Assembly: GCA_951804985.1 (NCBI GenBank)
Contig: OX638130.1
Span: 108,016,040 to 108,080,039, forward strand
Reading direction: 5' to 3'
Length of the DNA stretch: 64,000 nucleotides
Origin: Dryomyza anilis
Lineage: Eukaryota > Arthropoda > Insecta > Diptera > Dryomyzidae
Position 1 is the first letter of the stretch. Each line of letters begins with the position of its first letter. Below are positions 37,249 through 50,800 of this stretch, one piece after another. The notes under the pieces were generated by a model. It made no database searches. It saw nothing but the letters and a program-made list of their open reading frames with translations, and was not told the DNA's origin. Both the position numbers and the translations under genes were made by a program.

Positions 37249-38530
37249 ATATATATGTTTCAGTTTACAGGCCTGTACCTGAAAGAATTACCACAAAAAA
37301 AATTAATTATAATTTAAAATAGAGTAAACTAAACAATCTTTATTTTTATTTTTAAAAAATACCGCATTTATAAAAACTACACTACCCTTGTATAAATGTA
37401 CGCTATTAGGATAGAGATAAGCACGTCCAGATCACGTTTGTCATGTAACTGATCGGTCATGACACGGACAAAATTCAGTTATCAGATCAGTATGGATACT
37501 ATTACAATTTCTACCAGTGCAGTTAAAAATGCCATTGACTTCGTATTCAAAAAATAATATTTAATATTGTTTGTAAACAAATATAAACAATTCACTGAAT
37601 TTTTATTCCAAATAAATTAATTTTTCTTGGGATTAAAACAAAAGGCTTATTTTATGGGTTCATTATTCATTAATCTAAATAGAATAATTTTCAACAATTT
37701 TTCTTGAATGATGCAGTTTGTTCAATTCGTAGAAACTTTTCTAAACGAAACTAACACTTAAAATGGGACTATAAAACATACAATTATCCTAAAACACTCC
37801 TATCTAAAATTCGATATTTATATCAGTTTTTAAAGAGATGTACATCATTGTCCTAGATATTCAAAAAATATATCTATTAGGCTCCTCTCGTCATAGATGC
37901 AAACTGGAAAATTCATAACACTGAGCTCCAATATGTTATGCCTTTTCTTAACCGATACTTATCAAACATTTGTTGAACTAGTGATGATTTAAGGAATATT
38001 TACCGAACCGTTTATGAAACTTAAGCGAACTTTCCATATTACACTACTAACACGATTTGTTCTATAAGCATCCCATACTCTAAATAGCAGGTGATAATTT
38101 TGACTGCATACTCCTATAGATATTTTAAATGAAAAAATAAAACAGCTGGAAAAAGTTAATCGTAAGTTTGTACAATTTCCTCGAATCATAAATCATTTAG
38201 GGTTTGTTTAATTTTAAATGTTTCCAAATTTAGATACAAATATCTTAAAACCAAGGAATTTTGGCATTCATTTCGCATTAAAATAAAAATAAGTCGAATA
38301 AGAAATGTTTTTTTTTTTAACTACTTTGTGATTTATTCTAAAGAACAGCTGAAAAGGGCCAAACATATTGATAGTCGTTTTGGTAAAACTGTCAAAATCA
38401 CTCTAAATGTGCACTAAATTTGAAAACACTAAGAAAATAAGTAGTAGTTGCAGTGAATCTACCATATATATGACATTTTTTTTGATGTATTGATGGGAAA
38501 AATGTGTTAACAAGTAATTACAAATTACTT
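37249..38530. other. AT-rich intergenic DNA, no gene seen
   Basis: Contains a CTGATCGGTCATGACAC-type stretch near 37450 resembling sequence near 18050. No supported gene. Confidence 0.4.
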
Positions 38531-39420
38531 AAATTCCCCAGATAAAATTTCTGACAGGGTCGAGACAGTTTAGACATTTTTTTTTTCGACATCTCCAGAC
38601 AAAATTATTGGCAGGGTCGTGGCATTTTATTGTCCGACATATTTTAAACAGACAAATGCGAAGTTCTGTTTTCTGCTTGCTCCCAAAATATGCCGTGAAT
38701 CTTCTGGCATTTTCAGGATTATTTAGAGCATATTTTTAGCAAAGACACAGACATTTTCGAAAGTGTATATCATCCCCAGAATATACACGAAATTTTTGGC
38801 AGGTTCGATGCAGTTCAGAAACATTTCCTCGACATATTTCAAATAGACAAAAGCGGAGTTTGTATCAAAAGCTGTCTATTTTCAGCCTGTTCCCCAAATA
38901 TGGAGTGAATCTGCTATACACTTCCCAAAAAATTCCATTTATCTGTATGTTTGGCGGAAATATGCCCGAAATGTTCTTTAAAAATGACAGAAATTTTGTC
39001 TCTGAATGTTGTCGAATTTTGTGGCAGATTCACGGCATATTTTGGGACGGGCGGAAAAAAGACAGCTTGTGATACAGACACCGCCCTGTATATTTGAAAT
39101 ATGTCGATGATGATTAATCTAAATTACCTCGACTCTGCCAAAATTGTTGCCTGCGGAAGCTGTCTGCTTTCTGTCTGTTCGCAAAATATGCCTTGAATCC
39201 GTCATTAATATTCAACAAAATTTTACAATCTCCCGAGACAAAATTTCTGGTATTTTACAGGAATATTTTCGGCATATTTACGGTAAACACATTAGATATA
39301 TGGAAGTTTTTGGGAAGTGTATGGAAAATAGTCAAATTTTATGTTATTTTTAAAGCAGAATCCTGCCATATTTTGGGAGGATTCTCGTTTTGATTTGCCA
39401 TAAATTATATGACAAAATTC
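38531..39420. repeat. Degenerate repeats with GACAAAATT and AAAATATGCCGTGAATC
   Basis: Words such as CAGACAAAATT(A/T)(T/C)TGGCAG, TCGACATATTTCAAATAGAC and CC(C)AAAATATG(C/G)(C/A)(G)TGAATCT recur at irregular spacing from 38540 to 39210. It looks like an old tandem repeat of roughly 200 bp or a decayed element. The small open frames here are not convincing genes. Confidence 0.55.
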
Positions 39421-41870
39421 CACTCATTCTTAAATTAAATCTGCCGGTAGACAATATACATGAAATTACAAAAGAAGCTGTCTGAAGGATGCCATCTATA
39501 TGCTCTGGTGTCAGTAACAAACTTGAATATGCGAATTGAATGAATTGCAAAGGGTGGTTTTTATGCAAATCATGAGGGTTCAATATGCATTCGAGCATAA
39601 AGCTCAACATAAAATGTGTTAATATTAAGAGGGCTACATTTACAAGCTACGTATGGCTAAAATAATGTACTTCAAATATACGCAAAATATATATGCAATG
39701 GTTAAACTTTTAAGTGAATTAAATACATAAAACTCACCTCTTTTTTGTTTTTATTATTTCTTTGGATTTTACTGGAATCCTTGCTGATTTAGATGAGCCA
39801 AGACTTGCGAAACATGAATGCAGACAACAAAGAATCCCAAGAGCATCTCCACAATGGATGCGTTGTTGCAGATACTTTGTGCAGATACTTTTTTTAGCAA
39901 GATATTTTTTTGTTACTGTTGCAAAAAAAAAACAGAAATAATGCAACAATGCAGACGTTGACAACAACAACAACAATAATAACAAAAACAACAAAAGAAG
40001 CAATGGTCAAATTCGGGAAAGGGGTAGGGGGGGTTAAACAAAGGAAAACGCCAACAAACTCATACACGCGCTGCTATCTAGATACAATTTAATATTTGTT
40101 GTTATTGTTATTGCTTTTGTTGTAGTTTTAGTTGTTTTGAAATTGTTGTGCTTCGATTTTCTTGGATTTTTCTTAAAAGCAACCAGAAATACAATGTCGT
40201 TGTCGCCGATGACAAGTTTGTTTTTTTTTGTATTCAGATACTTGCGTATCTTGTAGATACGCAGACTTGACTGCGTCGCTCTTTAAACTTCACGTGAACC
40301 AACGAATTTTTAGACGGCTGCGACTGCAGACAAAAAAAAATACACATACGCACTAACACACACACACATACACTCACAATCGCACTCTCATAGATACACT
40401 GTCAGACAGACGCACATAAGATACACTCGCAAAGAACGCGTCCAACCAACCGACCGACCGTTCGAAAAACGTGAGCCAAATGCAAGAAGTACCGAAAACA
40501 ATGTTGGGCGCGTCAGCAGAACACGCGTTTTTTGGCCAAAAGCAGCAGCAGCAGTGGCAGATACATGGGCTGCAAGTTAAGATACTTTTGTATCTTACGT
40601 TACAGACAATTGTTAGTTGACTTGAAGAAAACCCAGAAGTAGCTGTTGCAAGCAATGCACTCAAGGGAGGTCGTTAATTTTCTACAAATATAATTTGTTT
40701 ATTGTGCTAACTATTCGCCCATTGTTATCCAATAGATACGCAGATACATAACACAAGTTTTAAGTGGCGCCCCTTTGTTGTTTTTCGCAAATTTGCTAAT
40801 ATTGATTTTTCTATTTATTTCTTTTTTCGCTGTTTAATTTAGCTTTGTTATTTTTTCTAACACTTGTCGCACTTACTAAGTTGCCCCGTTCAAAATTTTG
40901 TATCTTGCAGATACTCTGAAGGACTTTGCACTTGCTACACTTGTGTGTTGGTTGTTGCACGTAACAAACACCGTCTGCATAAACTTCCGAAATATTGAAC
41001 TGTTATTATGCTCGGTACATAGATATTTATGCAGCCGTGTTGGGTGTGTGTGTGGTTTGGTTGATTGGTGCTGCTGCTTCTGCGTATCTGTGTGCAACCA
41101 AACAAAACTTTTTTTTGTCTTAAACAATTTTTGATTTTTTTTTCATACGCGCTACAACACTTTTGTTCAACGACCGTTCGCCACGAGATTCAATTGTTGA
41201 CTGAACAACTCTCGTGAATCGGTTTTTGGTCTTGAATGAATTTAACTCAGCCAAGAACCAAGCAAGTTCGTCCGTCCGTCATTCGTTCATTCGTTTGTTG
41301 TTCGACAATAGGCACTCACGAGATACGCCGTTGCCTAGGGAGAGTTTTTTTGTGTGTGCATATTTGTTGTTGCCTGTGTGCGTAGGAGAGCGCGAGCAAT
41401 CTTGTGGGAGCGGTGCTCAATGTGGGAGCCCACTATAAACCATGGCTATCAAAGTTTTCTTTTTTTTGTCTGTTGCTGTTTTGTAGCATTGTGTAAAGCA
41501 AAAGACATTCTTTTTTTTTTTGGTTCGCTCTCCGCATGTGAGCGCTGTGTAAATCCATTGTGCTCTTTTAAACCCAAAACTGTCAAAATGACGTACTTGC
41601 GCTCAAGTGCTAGCAGCTGATACATTTTAGTACTGATACTTTTTAGTACTAGGCAATATTTTTAGACTTTGAATCTCGAAGTTTAGACACAAAATATGAC
41701 AATAATAATTCAAAACACAAATCTAGTTAATTTCTTATAATGATACAGAAAGATAATTTCGAAGAGTTGAGAAGATTCCAAATCTTTGCACTACGAAATT
41801 TAGTCCCTCAAAAATTTAAAAAAATCATTAATTCTTAACGTAATTCATATATATATATATTAACGTAAAT
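39421..41870. promoter_or_regulatory. Complex region upstream of pcs, dense in AGATAC/GTATCT words
   Basis: 39700-41640 is the most complex non-coding stretch in the window. It has CAACAACAACAACAATAATA tracts, CACACACACACATACAC near 40361 and a cluster of AGATAC/GTATCT, for example GTATCTTGTAGATACGCAG near 40246 and AAGATACTTTTGTATCTTAC near 40580. Similar words recur around pcs exon 2. It may be distal regulatory DNA or an undetected leader exon; no coding frame is supported. Confidence 0.4.
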
Positions 41871-42165
41871 TCCATACGACACCACTTTTCTGGGTTCCTT
41901 GACGACCGATAATTCGCGAAAGTTGTAGAACATTTTGCTAGTTAAAACAGAATTATAACGAGGACGAAAATAGGTTGTAATTCTTTTACTTATGAGGAAT
42001 TTTAGAAATTTTGAATTTTGGAAATTCTCTTACCGACTGTTAAAGGTGGTTCTTACAGGACACTGCGCAATAGCCTCAATAATTAGCAAATGGTAACGTG
42101 AATCAAACGAAATTTACAGAAACTGTAGCGATGAGGAACAAATAACTGTCCCGCTGTTTAGGAGC
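41871..42165 (+). pseudogene. Decayed RNase H and C-terminal piece of a non-LTR retrotransposon
   Basis: The translated fragment WVP near 41895 and the downstream LTGHCAIAS (about 42055) followed by NCSDEEQ (about 42122) resemble the RNase H 'WVPGH' motif and the C-terminal 'LTGHC...C.deeE' region of R1/LOA/Jockey-type elements. Stops and frameshifts are present. It is a fossil fragment; clade assignment is uncertain. Confidence 0.5.
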
Positions 42166-42176
42166 GTCGCCAAAAA

Positions 42177-42270
42177 CACCATGGACAAAAATTCCTAAAT
42201 ATCACAGCTGACATCTCGAAGATCACCATGGACAAAGATTCCTAAAGATCACAGCTGACATCTCGAAGAT
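42177..42270. repeat. 47-bp tandem duplication
   Basis: CACCATGGACAAA(A/G)ATTCCT through TGACATCTCGAAGAT is present twice back to back. Confidence 0.85.
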
Positions 42271-42831
42271 AAAATTGGAAGATTTGTTACCCGAGGGACA
42301 TTTTTTAAGCCTTATTTCGCATCCGACCCTGACCAGAATACAATAAGGCATCCCAGCCAAAGACCACTTGAAATGATACGGATCACTTATGAAAAAACCT
42401 GATTGGATATCGTATTAATACAATATGATCGCGATTTTATTAAAAACATTAAAAACAAATGCAAAAGATATACAAATTCTCAACATTTAAAAAAAAATGT
42501 ATATATCTCAAATTGTTGATTTTTTGTCATTGCAAATATTATTGAGATACATTTGTTCACAAAATTATCTTTTGTTTGAAAGGTCTCAAATTTGGTACAA
42601 GCAATTTAAGAAGAATTTAAATATACATCGAATTATATACTAACCTTAAGGGTAAGATCAGTAAGCCTGATCAGAATAGCAACTTCGAATAACGTGACCT
42701 TTTGAATCATGCACTGATTAAAACCCCTGATCATTGCCTGATTTAAAGTCAGGCTGCCTGATCAGACAATGGTCGCACTTTGAACTAAATTTCCACTCGG
42801 GTACGTTCGACGGGTACGTTCGCTCGACCGA
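42271..42831. other. Intergenic DNA, no gene seen
   Basis: AT-rich; the 42640-42775 part has several TGATCA words and CGGGTACGTTCG repeated twice near 42797 and 42810. No gene. Confidence 0.4.
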
Positions 42832-43060
42832 TTCATAATATTTATAACTACAAAATATCAATGTTATGAATGCATTATCAATTTGATGAATGGCCGAAAA
42901 AGTGTTCTTCAATATGCTGAAGTGTAAGTTGAAGAATACGAAAACATAAAATACAACAAATATGAACATCATTTTGAAGAATGATGATCATCAAACCAAA
43001 TTTCAATCAAAATATTTGGTTTTCGTTAATACTTTTTAGTTCTGAAGTAGGTCTTGTATA
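42832..43060 (+). mobile_element. CACAGAAAA TIR element family B, partial copy 3
   Basis: Shares GCCGAAAAAGTGTTCTTCAA, AAAATACAACA(A/T)ATATG and AAACCAAATTTC(A/T)ATCAA with 21296-22675, but both termini are missing. It stops where the Helitron-like sequence begins. Confidence 0.75.
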
Positions 43061-43700
43061 TTATCTATATATATAAAAGAACAAGTCCTGATTGATTGAC
43101 TGATTGATCGATCAACGCCCAGCCCAAAACCTTAAACCTGGGAACATGAAATTTGGACATGGTGTTACTCTCCCGACGTAGACGGGAATTTTTGAAATTC
43201 TCCCCCTAAGGTATAAAAATGAACTTTTAATTCAAAATATCTGTGTCCTTTAGATAGCCACAGTCATAAAATTTGGCACAGTGATGTACATTGTGGTTGT
43301 TTATCTTTTTACCAAATGTGGGCGGGATTGGAAAAAGGGAGTGGAACCACCCATATACTAAAACTTTAAAAATGCTATAACGTACTAAGAAAAGAGTTAT
43401 AGAAATCGAAACAAATGTTCATATTTAAAACTCCACGTAGAATGTGGACGGGATTGGACAACGGAACGTGGCACCTCCTATATAACTAAAACTTTAAGAA
43501 TGCTCTAAACCTAGACCTACTAAGAGCAGAGCTGTAAAAATCGAAACAAAGGATCATATTAAACATTATAATCCTCACGTAGAATGTGAGTGGGATTGAA
43601 CGAAGGGCGTGGCACGTGGGCGGTAAAATATGGCGACGTAGTCATACACTAAAAAGGGGCGTAATATAATCACATTTTAAAAAGATTTACTTTTGCATTT
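43061..43700 (+). mobile_element. Helitron-like non-autonomous sequence
   Basis: Begins TCTATATATATAAAAGAAC, then GATTGATTGACTGATTGATC and ATCAACGCCCAGCCCAAAAC, a pattern I associate with the 5' ends of animal Helitrons. The interior has repeated CACGTAGAATGTG(G/A) and GGCGTGGCAC blocks. A 3' hairpin plus CTRR end was not located, so the right boundary is approximate. Confidence 0.5.
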
Positions 43701-43807
43701 ACAAAAACTAGTATGGACGATAGTTTCTTATATAATAAATTTTTTTCTGTTACATTTTTTTTTAACGTACATTTTTTTTCGTACAATTTTTTTTTAAATT
43801 TAATTTT

Positions 43808-43960
43808 TTAGAGCGTATAGATGACAACGCTTCAGCAAAAAAAAAGGTGTTCAATTCTGTATGCAGTGGCGGTCAACGTAGGAAAGGGCGACCAAATCTC
43901 CGGTGGAGCGACAAAGTGCAAGACAACCTGACGACGATTGGAGTATAAAAATTGCGACAG
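43808..43960 (+). pseudogene. C-terminal fragment of a non-LTR retrotransposon polyprotein
   Basis: The plus-strand translation reads RIDDNASAKKKVF then KGRPNLRWSDKVQDNL, matching the typical C-terminal tail of RTE/LOA-type polyproteins (R-D/N-D..PAKKVF...GRP.LRW.D.V..DL). It ends in a stop soon after. Only this short tail remains. Confidence 0.65.
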
Positions 43961-44244
43961 CGCGAATTCTGAAACGTATTTTATCCAATGTCTAAATATA
44001 TTTATAGATTTTTATTAAAAAAATAATTAAAAAAACAATTTTAATGCAACCGTGTCCACTAATTTATAATATTGTGCCCCACTGAACATACACAGTACTA
44101 AATTCATATTGCCCCCCAAATGTACAGTACAAACAAAAAGTTCGACGATGAAAAAATTCCCCATAGCAGTGACAACATCTGATTAGATAAACAACAAGAA
44201 CCACCTGTCAAATAATGGGGCTTTTGACAGTTGGGGCTGCGCTG

Positions 44245-44250
44245 TATAAA
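44245..44250 (+). promoter_or_regulatory. Possible TATA box of pcs
   Basis: TATAAA in GCTGTATAAAGCAGC, about 530 bp upstream of the pcs start codon and followed by GC-richer, leader-like sequence. It would place initiation near 44275-44285. Other start sites are possible. Confidence 0.35.
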
Positions 44251-44274
44251 GCAGCAAATAAACCAACAACTATT

Positions 44275-44775
44275 GACCCTGCAAACGCCCACTGCCACCC
44301 ATCACTGATGACAACAGCAGCAGCAACAACAACTTCCCTTCCAAAGGGGATGATTTTTGCAAAATTTGACAGGCAACAGGGAATTTTCGCCACTTTGGGG
44401 ATTTTAGGTGACTGAGATTGTCGACGCACGAGCATTTTCCGAAGAGACGCCGAAGCAGTGGGTTGTGAAAATTCAGCAGCTGCTGAAGTGCGGACGCGTT
44501 GATTAGAAAAGTGTGAAAAAAGAAAGAAATATAAAAAAAGTGAAGAGTGAAAACACGTTACAAAACCAATCTATATGTGAAAAAAATATATATTGGTGAA
44601 AATTTGTTGAAAAATGTTGCTGTGAATATAAAAATAATTAAATATTATTTTTAAAATAATAATAATAAATGTTTTGTAATGATTGTATGTTAAGTGAAAA
44701 AATTTAATTAAACAAAAATAAAAGTATTTTTTGTATATAAGTAAAAAAATATAATAAAAATATATATATAAAATC
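44275..44775 (+). other. pcs: Probable pcs 5' leader
   Basis: Complex sequence to about 44560 (CAGCAGCAACAACAAC, GAAGCAGTGGGTTGTGAAAA) passes into an A-rich GTGAAAA-type leader typical of fly mRNAs, then the start codon in AAATCATGTC. The 5' boundary is inferred. Confidence 0.45.
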
Positions 44776-44817
44776 ATGTCAACGGAAAGCAATACGCCCG
44801 TGGATCCTAGAGTTCAA
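44776..44817 (+). CDS. pcs: pcs exon 1 (coding)
   Basis: Encodes MSTESNTPVDPRVQ. Donor CAA|GTAAGT, phase 0. The VDPR(V/I)Q motif starts the SH3BP5 domain, supporting this ATG. Confidence 0.9.
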
Positions 44818-47800
44818 GTAAGTTTATACATGAAAATATTAAGGTTATTTTTATTTCTTTTGTGGAAATTTTCATATTTTATGTAAATGACCCTCAAATA
44901 AAATCAGCTTCAATTAACGTACTCACAGATACGACGCAAGTGCGTGATTTGTATCTGCACGTTTGTGTTTTTTTTTTATTTTTCATTATTTTTGTTGTTG
45001 TTATCAACAAATTTAACAATTTGTATCTAATTTTGTGTGTTTTGCTCTATGATGTCATTTGTTTAGTTTTTATTATTTATACTACTTCTTTTGTATCTCA
45101 TGGATACAAAGACTAATTTTAGCTTTACATTGACTTGGATTTTTATCTTTTGTTTATTAATTATATTTAAATCAGCATTTGAATACAATCAAATCTATGT
45201 TAACATGTTTCACTTATCGACCCATGTTTACAACTTTGTAAATTATGTATCTTTGTATCTTTTTCTTTGTATCTGCAGGTGGAACTGGAAAAACTGAACA
45301 CGGCAACAGACAATATTAACAAGTTCGAGGTGGAACTCGATGTAAGTATTGATTTGTTTTTCATTTTTTCCACCCGTTCATAATCCTTTCCCCCCCCCCC
45401 CCTCCCCCTGAAAAGTTTGTTCGCATATAGCGTGAGACGCTTAATTGGCTCCGTACCTTATAGTAGTTTTTTATTATTTTTTTCCTTTCTTTTTGCAAAG
45501 TTTGCATTTCGCAGCAGTATGTATTGACTTTTATTTTATTGGCTGCAATTCATACAGTGACTCGGCCAAAGGACTCCATGCCTGGCATGGCAGTCTGTCT
45601 TCTGAAGTTTGTTATTGCATTTCCGTTTCCTCTACTTTCACTGCCACTACGCACTAAGCCGCCCATTGTGTGCATGTGGTGGTGGTAGTAGTAGGTTGTA
45701 GTATACGTCACCCAGTGGGAAATTTGCAAAAGGGATTACTTAATCGATTTTCAATTTTATTGCACAAAAATAAGAGGAGAATTTTTAGTTTAAAAAAGAA
45801 TTTTTTGTTGAAATTTTAGTTTTAATTTTTAGTTAAAGATTGACTATTTAGTAAAAACTTAATTTTTAATTACAAAATTAATTTTAGTTTAAAATTCAAT
45901 TAGTAATTAAAAATTTTAATTGTAGTTATTTAAAAACTGTAATTTATGCTCAAAATTGAATTTTTAGTTAATAATTGTATTTTTAGTTAAAAATTAAGAT
46001 TTTAGTTAAAAACAGAATTTTTAGTTAAAAACAGAATTTTTAGTTAAAAACTTAATTTTTAGTTAAAAATTTAATTTATAGTTAAAAATTTAATTTTTAG
46101 CTTAAAATTGCATTTTTAGTTAATCTTTGAATTTTTAGTTAAAACTAAATTTTTAATTAAAAACAGAATTTGAGTTAAAAATTTAATTTTTAGTTAAAAA
46201 CTGGTTTGAAATTGTATTTTTGGTTGATCATTGAATTTTTAGTTAAAAATAAATTTTTAATTAAAAACAGAATTTTTAGTTAAAATTTAATTTTTAGTTA
46301 GAAATTGAATTTTTAGTTAAAAATGAAATTTTTAGTTTAAAATTGAATTTTTAGTTAAAAAAATGAATTTTAAGTTAAAAAATGAATTTTTAGTAAAAAA
46401 TTGAATTCTTAGTTAAAAATTGAATTTTTAGTTAAAAATTTAATTTTTAGTTAAAATTGAATTTATACTTAAAAATTGAATTATTATTTAAAAATTTAAT
46501 TTTTAGTTAAAAAATTTAATTTTTATTTAAAAATTGAATTTTTAGTCAAAAACTGAATTTTAAATGAAAATTGTATTTTCAGTTGATAATTGAATTTTTA
46601 GTTAAAAATTAAATTTTAGTTAAAGTTTGAATTTGTAATTAAAAATTTAATTTTAAGTTAAAAAATTGAATTTTTAGTTAAAAAATTGAATTTTTAGTTA
46701 AAAATTGAATTTTTAGTTAATAATTTAATTTTTAGTTAAAAATTGAATTTTTAGTTTAAAATTGAATTTTTAGTTAAAAATTGAATTTTTAGTTAAAAAA
46801 TTTAAATTTTAGTTAAAAATTGAATTTTAGTTAAAAAATTTAATTTTTAGTTAAAAATTGAATTTTTAGTTAAAAACTGAATTTTAAATGAAAATTGTAT
46901 TTTCAGTTGATAATTGAATTTTTAGTTAAAAATTAAATTTTAGTTAAAGTTTGAATTTGTAATTAAAAATTTAATTTTAAGTTAAAAAATTGAATTTTTA
47001 GTTAAAAAATTGAATTTTTAGTTAAAAAATTGAATTTTTAGTTTAAAATTGAATTTTTAGTTAAAAGTTTAATTTTAAGTTAAAAAAAATGAATTTTAAG
47101 TTAAAAAATGAATTTTTAGTCCAAAATTGAATTCTTACTTAAAAATGGAATTTTTAGTTAAAAATTTAATTTTTAGTTAGAAATTGAATTTTCAGTTAAA
47201 AATTAAATTTTTAGTTAAAAATTAAATTTTTAGTTTATAATTGAATTTTTAGTTTATAATTGAATTTTTAGTTAAAAATTGAATTTTTAGTTAAAAATTG
47301 AATTTTTAGTTAAAAATTGAATTTTTAGTTAAAAACTGAATTTTAAATGAAAATTGTATTTTCAGTTGATAATTGTATTTTTAGTTAAAAATTAAATTTT
47401 AGTTAAAGTTTGAATTTGTAATTAAAAATTTAATTTTAAGTTAAAAATTGAATTTTTAGTTAAAAATTAAATTTTTAGTTAAAAAATTGAATTTTTAGTT
47501 AAAAATTGAATTTTTAGTTAAAAATTTAATTTTTAGTTAAAAATTGAAAAATTTAATTTTTAGTTAAAAATTGAATTTTTAGTTAAAAATTGAATTTTAA
47601 GTTAAAAATTAAATTTTATGTTAAAATTTGAATTTTAAGTTAAAATGTGAATTTTTAGTTAAAAATGAATTTTTAGTTAAAAGTTGAATTTTTAGTTAAA
47701 AAATTAATTCTTAGTTAAAAATTGAATTTCTAGTTAAAAATTTAATTTTTAGTTAAAATTGAATTTATAGTTTTGAATTTTTGTTAATTTGAATTTTTAG

Positions 47801-50800
47801 TTAAAACCTGAATTTAAAATTACAAATTAAATGTTTAGATAAAAATTGAATTTTTATTTAAAATTCAATTTTTAAATGTTTAATTTTAAGTTAGAATTTT
47901 TGTAAGAATTAAAATTTTTAGTTACATTACTAGTATTATAAAAATCATTGTGTATTTAGTAAAACTTCGAGTATTTATCAAAAATCTATACAGGAGATTT
48001 AGAGAATTGTCTCCTTCTTATTTAGGTATTACTCTTGTTCCTACTGAGCCTTTAAATATATAGATATAGAACACTCTTTGCTCTTTATGTTGTTTTTATT
48101 TATATGGTGCCCACAGCACGTTAACAACTTTTACCACAATCATCACTCGAGCCAAGAGTACTTACGACTACTGACAAAAGCAACAACAACCACCCACTAA
48201 CTCTTTTAGTTGTGCATTTATCATATTCGCCACACACACACTGTCTTACGGGTTACGCTTAATATAAGACCCTTGTTGATCGTACTTAACCTAGGTATAT
48301 TTTTAATTTAAAAAAGTTGTTGCATATCTTGGGGCGTACCAGCCGACTTCACACTTTTATAGCTATTCTTTAAATAGCTCAAATGCGCGTTGTTCATGTG
48401 ACTGGGATCCACTTGTCACAGCCATAAACTAAAAGTGCACATCATGAATATCATAAATATCATCATCAGCATGGATATCATCATCATCAATGTCAGTCCA
48501 TTTGAAATTGAAGTGCTGTGCAACAGCTTAATTGAATTGCGAGTAATTGAGTGGCCACAGGAAATGAAAATGGGTTTTTAGAGAGAAATCAATGTATGTA
48601 TATGGTAAACGAGAGCAGAGTGCTTTGCAATAAGGTTCCACAGGTACGGATGTTCTTACCGAAACTGTAGTGGGGCTTTTTACTCTACTATAACCAGACA
48701 TATACGTAAATATATCTTTATTGCAAATAATTTCGATGCCGTTCCGGATTTATTGATATAATTCGATTTCAATGAGTGATTGAAATGATAACTGAAACCG
48801 ATATTCGCTATAAAAATCGATATACAAAAATCAGATATGTTTCTATTTCCAAAATCGATATAAAAATCGGTAGATTTAAAACAGAAGTATGAAAAACAGA
48901 AACAGAAACCAATAAAGGTCACATGGCGCTGATAAAAACCCGCATTAGTCACTTCTGTATGCACCAGTGGGAAATATCAAGCGTTTTCAGGTTGACCTCA
49001 ACTGGGTCGTTCCAACGCATATTTTTGATGTCTGTAGCATTTTCATCCATTTGTTCCAAATGATCTAGTCAGCGAAACCGATGGATTCGATGTCAATATC
49101 GTCACAAAAATGTCTTTGCCTGCTAGGGGAAGTCGTGAACAACTTTATGTTTCCTGCGTAAAAGCTGCTATAGGAAGTCTGTTTTCATAAATTCAAAATG
49201 TCTGCTATGGAAGGTATATATCCATACCATATTCCTGTGCGATTTCCTCAAAACTGTTACTATGATACCAGTTTCCTTGCCTATTTTTTGTCTGGAAAAC
49301 AAAGCAAATATGGTCAAGGATTTTACGGAGATTTTTTCTTTCAGACCAAGTTCTTTCTCATAATGTTTCTGCACCCTATAGTAGGACGGGCACGATAAGT
49401 GACGTGAACAACTTTTTTTACGGAGAGAGAGCAATCTACATTTTAATTGCCTAATGAGCTCAAAGTAGCACCTGTTGCCAAAAGTTACTCTCCGTTTAAT
49501 CTTCAGACTGACGTCGTTGTTAGTTTTTAAGTTGTTGAATCCAAAATATCGAACTTGTCAAAATTAGCTTTCTGTCTCCTGGCTATTACAAGGTAATGAT
49601 CCGAGTGAATCTTCGCACCTCGGATACTGCGAACGTCCATCACGCTCAAAGCATGCTTTCATTCAATAAAAGCATGATCAATCTGATTTCGCGTTGTTTT
49701 TATTTAAGTGACAATTATGTGGCATTGCGGATATCGAGGAGTTAGATGGTAGTTAGTAACCATGTTTGATGCTGCGGTAAAGTCGATTAGCGTTATCGGA
49801 TTGTTTCCAGCCTCTCACTAGGGAGAAGGTTTCGTAATTTCTTGCCGACGACACACCCACATCTAAATTCGTTTTCTTCGCGGCAACTTCTGATATCACA
49901 GGGTGCTTGTTGGAAGCAACCCTGTCCCGTCCATCACATCTCCTTGATAGCAGATGTGTGTATTTCTCGAGGAGATCTACCAGGGGCACCTTCTGCATAA
50001 ATGGTCCAGACATTCCAGGTGCATATCCGTAAATCATGGTTCATAAAATGTTTGCATGTGTTTTGTAATCGTGGGTATCAGTCGTTATCCGAGGCTTTCT
50101 TTTTGTTTTTATTGGAGTTAGAAATGTTTTTCTAGTGGCGGGCACTAAACTCAACGAATGAACCTCTCAACGAAGGAATGTTCGCCAATCATTTTAATTT
50201 GCAGGGACTTGCACGCGGAAGACTTCTACGGAAGTGTAAGCGTCACTATTTCTCAATCGATGTTTTGTCCAGCTTTGCTTTAAAATCGCCTAGCACGATT
50301 TTGATATCATGGCGCACTTAAAATCGTTCTCTCCTATAATCATCCTTTTCGTTCGTCAAAGCGTGCGCATAACTTGTGCTGATGTGGAAGTATTAGGCCT
50401 TGAAGCGGATTGTTGCCAGCCTCTCACGGGGTGAACCTAGAGATAAGGTATCGTAATTTCTTGCCGACTACACATCCACATCTAATCTTTGCGGCAGCTC
50501 CTGTAGATATCACAGAGTGCTTGTTTGGATCAAAACTGTCCCTTCCATCTCATCTCTTGAATTTCGGTTATCTTATAGTTAGGTTATGTTTCTCGAGATC
50601 TACCAGAGGTACCTTCTACAAAAAGGGTCCAGACATTCCAGGTGCATATCCGTAAATAGTGGTTCTTAAAACGTTTCCATGTGTGTTGTCATCGTGGGTA
50701 TCGGTCGTTATCCGAGACGAATCTCTCAATGAGGGAATGTTCACTATTCATTTTAGTTTCCAGAGACTTCCACGCGGAAGACTTCTCGGAAGTGTAAACC

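Noticed and set aside
49753..50037. 94-residue minus-strand open frame as a host gene
   Set aside because: The neighbouring frame reads LRICTWNVWTIYAEGAPG, showing it is a shifted frame of a dead RTE endonuclease.
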